Positions 7,651 through 11,255 of a stretch of DNA of 11,255 nt are shown in pieces. Both the position numbers and the translations under genes were made by a program. The stretch comes from an uncultured Flavobacteriales bacterium (lineage in GTDB: Bacteria; Bacteroidota; Bacteroidia; Flavobacteriales_D; Sanyastnellaceae), in NCBI GenBank assembly GCA_937890245.1, contig CALACF010000382.1, forward strand, positions 1 to 11,255. Reading direction: 5' to 3'. Within the stretch, counting starts at the first letter, position 1; the number at the start of each line of letters is the position of its first letter. The notes under the pieces were generated by a model. It saw only the letters and a program-made list of their open reading frames with translations. It searched no databases and was not told where the DNA came from.

Positions 7651-7707
7651 GGTGAGGTTTGTGTGTTGTGCGGGTTGAAAGGTGTCCGACCAAGAATCAT
7701 TGAGAGG

Positions 7708-8697
7708 TCAGATAGAAAGAATTTGTGCGACGCGAAGGTTCTCGTCGAGTGAGGGTGATTTGCTCGACAAGGCCTCACTGAATGGGGTGTATACAACTTG
7801 ACGGTTGACGATACCAGCCATTGAGCCTCCCTGGCCTGCAATGAGACCTTCGACCGCGGCCAATCCCAAACGGCTGGCCAATACTCTGTCAAAACAGCTG
7901 GGCTCTCCACCGCGCTGGATGTGCCCCAGGACGGTGACCCGGGTTTCGTATTGTTTGTACTGCGCCTCGACAAGGCGAGCGATTTCCACGGCGCCTCCGT
8001 GCTTTTCGCCCTCAGCGACAATGACGATGCTCGAAGCTTTTTGGCTCTTGGCCCCCTTGTCCAAAATCTCGATCAGCTCCTCAATTTCCATTTGGGCTTC
8101 CGGTGTCATCACTGCGATAGCGCCGGTTGCAATGGCCGTTCTGATGGCGATGAAGCCACTGTCTCGGCCCATCACTTCGACGAAAAACAGGCGGTTGTGG
8201 CTTGATGCCGTGTCCCGGATTTTGTCGACCGCTTCAACGACCGTATTGGTTGCGGTGTCGTAGCCGATGGTCGAGTCTGTTCCGCTCAAGTCGTTGTCGA
8301 TCGTCCCCGGCAGACCGATGATTTGGATACCGTGTTCCGATGCCAATTTATCCGCGCCCCGGAAGGTGCCGTTGCCCCCGATGACAATCAAGGCATCGAG
8401 TCCAGCCTGGGCTATTTTCTCGGCGGCTTTTGTGCGGCCAGCGGGTTCGAAAAAATCGAGGCAGCGCGCGCTTTTCAAAATGGTTCCGCCGCGGGCGAGA
8501 ATTTTAGCAACCGAACGAACGTGGAGCTTTTTGAAGTCGCCTTCGATCAAACCCTCGTAGCCCTTGAACACGCCGACGACCTCAATTCCGTGGAACACAG
8601 CAGATCGGACGACTGCACGAATAGCGGCGTTCATACCTGGGGCATCGCCCCCACTGGTCAACACTCCAATGCGTTTGATGGATTTGTTCTGGCTCAT
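7708..8697 (-). CDS. pfkA: 6-phosphofructokinase, ATP-type PfkA
   Basis: This 329-residue enzyme phosphorylates fructose 6-phosphate to fructose 1,6-bisphosphate. Motifs are the nucleotide loop GVLTSGGDAPGMNAA (11-25), the catalytic PGTIDND (130-136, with D134 as base), MGRDSGF (176-182), and the substrate-binding LGHIQRGGEPSCFDR (257-271). Glycines at 110 and 131, matching E. coli Gly104 and Gly124, mark the ATP-dependent type rather than the pyrophosphate type. The residue matching E. coli Asp103, which helps hold Mg-ATP, is Asn109 here (GGNGTFRGA), which is unusual. The start is ATG 8697 (MSQNKSIKRIGVLTSGG); an upstream in-frame TTG at 8733 would add 12 unconserved residues. It is the first gene of the minus-strand run and is divergent from the Nudix-type regulator across 96 bp. 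Confidence 0.95.
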   Translation of the reverse strand: MSQNKSIKRIGVLTSGGDAPGMNAAIRAVVRSAVFHGIEVVGVFKGYEGLIEGDFKKLHVRSVAKILARGGTILKSARCLDFFEPAGRTKAAEKIAQAGLDALIVIGGNGTFRGADKLASEHGIQIIGLPGTIDNDLSGTDSTIGYDTATNTVVEAVDKIRDTASSHNRLFFVEVMGRDSGFIAIRTAIATGAIAVMTPEAQMEIEELIEILDKGAKSQKASSIVIVAEGEKHGGAVEIARLVEAQYKQYETRVTVLGHIQRGGEPSCFDRVLASRLGLAAVEGLIAGQGGSMAGIVNRQVVYTPFSEALSSKSPSLDENLRVAQILSI

Positions 8698-8717
8698 ATC
8701 GGGCGTGCAAGGTAGAC

Positions 8718-8759
8718 AAGTACATCGGTTCAAGCCAATTCAATAGTATTGGTGTACTT
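8718..8759. repeat. Outer inverted repeat AAGTACA...TGTACTT, candidate operator half-sites
   Basis: AAGTACA (8718-8724) and TGTACTT (8753-8759) are perfect 7-bp reverse complements with 28 bp between their inner ends. They flank the inner repeat and lie within the only non-coding space shared by the two transcription units. Their spacing, close to three helical turns, would suit two dimers or a looped complex; chance cannot be excluded. Confidence 0.4.
8735..8752. repeat. Inner inverted repeat CCAATTCAATAGTATTGG, candidate operator
   Basis: CCAAT (8735-8739) and ATTGG (8748-8752) are perfect 5-bp arms around an 8-bp centre, abutting the TGTACTT arm of the outer repeat. The right arm covers the end of the TAGTATTG -7-like element, so a bound repressor would block RNA polymerase for both directions. 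It is a candidate site for the adjacent Nudix-type regulator, on position alone. Confidence 0.4.
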
Positions 8760-8793
8760 TTCACACTTTTACCGAAGTTATTTCGACAAATCG

Positions 8794-9498
8794 ATGCAGA
8801 AATCTCCCGTTTCTAACCCCCTCGACCTCTCTGTTGACAACGTCGTTTTCGGCTTTGACGGCGATCGGCTGAACGTGCTATTGATCCGCCAAGGCTCGCC
8901 AAGCTTGGACTTTGACGAGTCGAAGCTGCAGATGGCCATCCCCGGAGACCTGGTGGGAACCAACGAGGACCTTGACGAAAGCGCCCGCCGCGTGCTCAAC
9001 GAATTGACCTCTCTCCAGGGCATTTATTTGAAGCAGTTCAAAACTTTCGGAAACCCCGACCGCGTTTTCGGCCTCAAAGACCAAGCGTGGCTCCGCGTTT
9101 TCCGCGCCAATCCCGAACGCCGCGTTGTAACGGTCGGTTACTACAGCTTGGTGGCCGTCGAGGAGTTCACGCCATCGCCCGCCTCGTTCGCTGGACAGGC
9201 AAAATGGTGCCCTATCGATGAGCTGCCTACGCTGGCCTTCGACCACAACAGCATCGTCATGGAGGCCTTTGACGCCTTGAAACAAGCGCTCAACATCAAA
9301 TCCATCGCCTTCGAACTACTCCCCAAGAAGTTTACCTTGACGCAGTTACAGCGTCTGCACGAGGTCGTCCTTGACAAGCAACTCGACAAGCGCAACTTCC
9401 GCAAGAATATGAAGCGTCTTGAGGATTTGGTGCCGCTCGATGAAAAACAAGACGGCGTCCTTCACAAACCCGCACAACTATACACCTTCCGAAAATGA
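8794..9498 (+). CDS. Nudix-domain transcriptional regulator with C-terminal winged helix (NrtR/AraR-like)
   Basis: This 234-residue cytoplasmic protein has an N-terminal Nudix fold (about 10-150) that opens VDNVVFGFDGDRLNVLLIRQ, and a C-terminal winged-helix DNA-binding domain (about 160-232, with DKRNFRKNM as likely recognition helix and ending LYTFRK). The Nudix box, G51 to S73, has lost most metal-binding glutamates: aligned to the consensus, the expected Glu positions are N57, R66 and N69; only E70 remains, and the Gly is T72. It is therefore probably a ligand sensor, not a hydrolase, as in NrtR-type regulators, a family that controls NAD synthesis or sugar catabolism, including AraR in Bacteroides. 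ATG 8794 is used; an upstream TTG at 8749 falls inside the inverted repeats. It is divergent from pfkA and overlaps the amylase start by ATGA, so it probably regulates starch/maltose genes (inference). Confidence 0.87.
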   Translation: MQKSPVSNPLDLSVDNVVFGFDGDRLNVLLIRQGSPSLDFDESKLQMAIPGDLVGTNEDLDESARRVLNELTSLQGIYLKQFKTFGNPDRVFGLKDQAWLRVFRANPERRVVTVGYYSLVAVEEFTPSPASFAGQAKWCPIDELPTLAFDHNSIVMEAFDALKQALNIKSIAFELLPKKFTLTQLQRLHEVVLDKQLDKRNFRKNMKRLEDLVPLDEKQDGVLHKPAQLYTFRK

Positions 9499-11255
9499 AG
9501 ATTTCTGCATTGTCAGCCATGTCTGCCCTGGCGACGGCATTGTTTGCGCTCACATCTGCGCATGCTCAAGTTGTCTCGTTTGATCCGCCCCTGCCCGACC
9601 CTGACGTTCCGTGCGTCCTGCACTATAACGCCGCCGAAGGAAATGCCGCCCTGCTTGGACAGATCCCGGTCTACATCCACACGGGCGTCATCTCCTCGGC
9701 AAGCAGCGGGCCTTCGGATTGGCAGCATGTCGTTACGCCTTGGGCTTCAACCGATGCGGATTGGGCGATGGATTTTGAGGCCAATAACCAATGGTCCTAC
9801 GACTTCAATGGCCTGTCACTCAACGACTTTTTCTCCATTCCCGGTGGCGAGGTCATTGAACAGCTGGCGATGGTTTTCCGCAATGGTGCGGGCAGCTTGG
9901 TCGGACGCGCTGAGGACGGAAGTGACCTGTTTCTCGACGTTTCGGACGGCAGCTTTTCGGCTGTAATCAGCTCGCCCCAAGCGGAAAGCGTGCTGATGGT
10001 GGCCGGCGAAAGCACCGCCATGATGGGCGTGGCATCCGAGGCCGCCCACTTGACCTGGACGCTCGGCACGGACACCCTCGCTCAGGCCCTCGACGCGATC
10101 TCGCTCCCATTGAACTTCAGTCCCGAAAATCCCGGCAATTTCTCACTCGTATTTACGGCAAACAACGGCAGCGCGGCGCCGAACGACCAGATCGCTATTC
10201 AGACGCTGCCCGTCGCTTCGCCCACTTCCTCGCCCCCGTCCGGCACCCTCGACGGGCTAACCATACAGGTGGACGGCTCGGTCATTTTACAGCTCTTCGC
10301 TCCAGGGAAGTCCCACGTGTTGCTCGTTGGTGACATGACGAATTGGGCTTTAGAAGCGGATTACTTGATGCAACACGATGTGGCGAGCGACCGGTTCTGG
10401 ATCCAGCTCGACGGGCTGAACGCCACCATGCCCTACCGCTACCAGTTCCACGTGCTGCCCGACAACGCTCGGTACGCCGACCCATACGCGACCCTACAGC
10501 TCGATTTCTGGAACGACCCCTGGATCCCCAATTCGACCTACCCATTCCTTCAGAGCTATCCCGAAGCGACGGGCAACCACGAGCCTGTCAGCGTCTTTAC
10601 GATCGAGGAGCCGGACTTTGATTGGACGGACGGCGATTTTCAGCGCCCCGAACAGGAGAACCTGGTCGTGTATGAATTGCTGGTCCGTGATTTTACGGAG
10701 GAGCGAACGTTTGCGGCGATCGAGGATACGTTGGACTATTTGCAAGGACTGAACATTTCGGCGATCGAACTCATGCCTGTCAACGAGTTCAATGGCAACA
10801 TCAGCTGGGGCTACAACCCTAGTTTCTACTTCGCAGTCGACAAGTATTACGGCCCCAAAGAAGCGCTGCAATCCCTGATTGACGCGGCCCATGCGCGGGG
10901 CATAGCCGTGATTGTCGACATGGTGATGAACCATTGCGATTGGCCGAATCCGCAGATCACCATGTGGTGGGAAGACGGCGCGCCCTCTGAAGACAATCCA
11001 TTCTTCAACGTAGAGGCGCCGCACAACTTTGCCTTCTTCTTTGACTACAACCACGAAAGCGAGCACACCCGCGCCTTTACCAAGCGTGTCATGGATTACT
11101 GGCGCGAGACCCTGCACGTCGATGGTTTCCGCTGGGACCTTTCTTCGGGCTTCACGCAGACGAGCCAAAACTCAAGCTATGACGCCTCGCGGATCGCGAT
11201 TTGGACGGACTACGGCCAGCATGTCTGGGCGCAGGATGAGGACTTCTATATGATC
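9495..11255 (+). CDS. Secreted multidomain GH13 alpha-amylase, 3' end outside the window
   Basis: 587 codons are open to the last base of the window without a stop. A signal peptide (residues 1-24) ends with a signal peptidase I site, AHA/Q; there is no lipobox. Residues about 25-245 form a beta-rich region with WASTDADWAMDF and MVFRNGAGSLVGRAEDGSDLF, which looks like a starch-binding or Ig-like module (inferred). A CBM48/early-set-like domain follows, about 255-345 (VILQLFAPGKSHVLLVGDMTNW). The GH13 barrel begins near E388 (ENLVVYELLVRDFT), with WGYNPSFYFA (438-447), region I VDMVMNH (474-480) and region II DGFRWD with catalytic nucleophile D548. The acid/base Glu (region III), region IV and any C-terminal sorting domain lie beyond the window. 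The start ATG overlaps the regulator stop as ATGA, implying coupled translation. Expected to hydrolyse alpha-1,4-glucans outside the cytoplasm; exact GH13 specificity (amylase, neopullulanase, pullulanase) cannot be settled. Confidence 0.9.
   Translation, partial: MKISALSAMSALATALFALTSAHAQVVSFDPPLPDPDVPCVLHYNAAEGNAALLGQIPVYIHTGVISSASSGPSDWQHVVTPWASTDADWAMDFEANNQWSYDFNGLSLNDFFSIPGGEVIEQLAMVFRNGAGSLVGRAEDGSDLFLDVSDGSFSAVISSPQAESVLMVAGESTAMMGVASEAAHLTWTLGTDTLAQALDAISLPLNFSPENPGNFSLVFTANNGSAAPNDQIAIQTLPVASPTSSPPSGTLDGLTIQVDGSVILQLFAPGKSHVLLVGDMTNWALEADYLMQHDVASDRFWIQLDGLNATMPYRYQFHVLPDNARYADPYATLQLDFWNDPWIPNSTYPFLQSYPEATGNHEPVSVFTIEEPDFDWTDGDFQRPEQENLVVYELLVRDFTEERTFAAIEDTLDYLQGLNISAIELMPVNEFNGNISWGYNPSFYFAVDKYYGPKEALQSLIDAAHARGIAVIVDMVMNHCDWPNPQITMWWEDGAPSEDNPFFNVEAPHNFAFFFDYNHESEHTRAFTKRVMDYWRETLHVDGFRWDLSSGFTQTSQNSSYDASRIAIWTDYGQHVWAQDEDFYMI

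Larger units (their letters stand above)
2883..8697 (-). other. Probable five-gene operon: pfkA, gap, sugar kinase, pgmB, maltose phosphorylase
   Basis: All five genes lie on the minus strand with gaps of 57 bp and 10 bp, then overlaps of 8 bp and 4 bp, and no terminator-like hairpin between them. The functions form one route from maltose into glycolysis. A single transcript started in 8698-8793 is inferred from layout; the 57-bp gap after pfkA could hold a second promoter, but none is recognisable. Confidence 0.75.
8698..8793. promoter_or_regulatory. Divergent control region between pfkA and the Nudix-type regulator
   Basis: This 96-bp gap must contain the start signals for both the leftward glycolysis/maltose run and the rightward regulator-amylase pair, unless either is read from further away. 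Two overlapping 8-mers resemble the Bacteroidota -7 element TAnnTTTG with one mismatch each: TAGTATTG on the plus strand (8744-8751) and TACTATTG on the minus strand (8741-8748). Each stands 42-43 bp from its start codon. Neither has a clear -33 TTTG at the usual distance, so the promoter call is weak. No Shine-Dalgarno site precedes either start. Two inverted repeats described separately lie here. Confidence 0.5.

Noticed and set aside
7651..7707. Possible promoter or terminator in the 57-bp pfkA-gap spacer
   Set aside because: I looked for a hairpin with a T-run and for TTTG/TAnnTTTG elements on the minus strand and found neither in convincing form.
8698..8733. TTG start that would extend PfkA by 12 residues (to MNRCTCLPCTPD)
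   Set aside because: The ATG at 8697 places the N terminus at the usual distance from the GVLTSGGD motif. The extension is unconserved in character and would use a rare start.
8749..8793. TTG start that would extend the Nudix-type regulator by 15 residues
   Set aside because: It overlaps the inverted repeats of the control region and adds residues unlike the family N terminus. ATG 8794 fits.

Overview
The window looks like a piece of a Bacteroidota chromosome, most likely a marine Flavobacteriales-type organism. This is inferred from several signs. Shine-Dalgarno sites are largely absent before the start codons. There is a secreted Cys-rich 'ACNY...' protein with a dockerin-like calcium loop and a lamin-tail domain. 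A Nudix/winged-helix sugar regulator stands beside a secreted GH13 amylase and a GH65 phosphorylase. The PhoH protein carries a PIN domain. Base composition is fairly GC-rich by eye, which explains the many long antisense open frames that are not genes. No rRNA, tRNA, CRISPR array, insertion sequence or phage gene was seen.

Layout. (1) 3-2051, plus strand: housekeeping genes, namely the 3' part of rimM (16S rRNA maturation factor) and a PIN-PhoH ATPase. (2) 2159-2905, plus strand: a small exported protein with a dockerin-like loop and one lamin-tail domain; its 3' end overlaps the 3' end of the convergent phosphorylase gene by 23 bp. (3) 8697 down to 2883, minus strand: a compact five-gene run in the order 6-phosphofructokinase, type I GAPDH, BadF/BadG-type sugar kinase, beta-phosphoglucomutase, GH65 maltose phosphorylase. 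The last three are joined by overlaps or very short gaps. (4) 8698-8793: a 96-bp divergent intergenic region with two nested inverted repeats. (5) 8794-11255, plus strand: a Nudix-like transcriptional regulator with a degenerate Nudix box, overlapping by ATGA a secreted multidomain GH13 alpha-amylase that runs off the end of the window.

How the parts fit (inference). The amylase would cut starch or related alpha-glucans outside the cytoplasm. After uptake (no transporter is visible here), maltose phosphorylase would split maltose with phosphate into glucose and beta-glucose 1-phosphate. Beta-phosphoglucomutase would convert the latter to glucose 6-phosphate, and the BadF-type kinase could phosphorylate the free glucose. 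Phosphofructokinase and GAPDH supply two glycolytic steps from the same transcript. The divergent Nudix-type protein is the obvious candidate regulator of both arms, and the inverted repeats between them are candidate operators. Glucose-6-phosphate isomerase, aldolase and SusC/D-type uptake genes are not in the window. I recognise every major gene as a known family. The novelty, if any, lies in the wiring of glycolysis to maltose phosphorolysis and in a few residue-level oddities.
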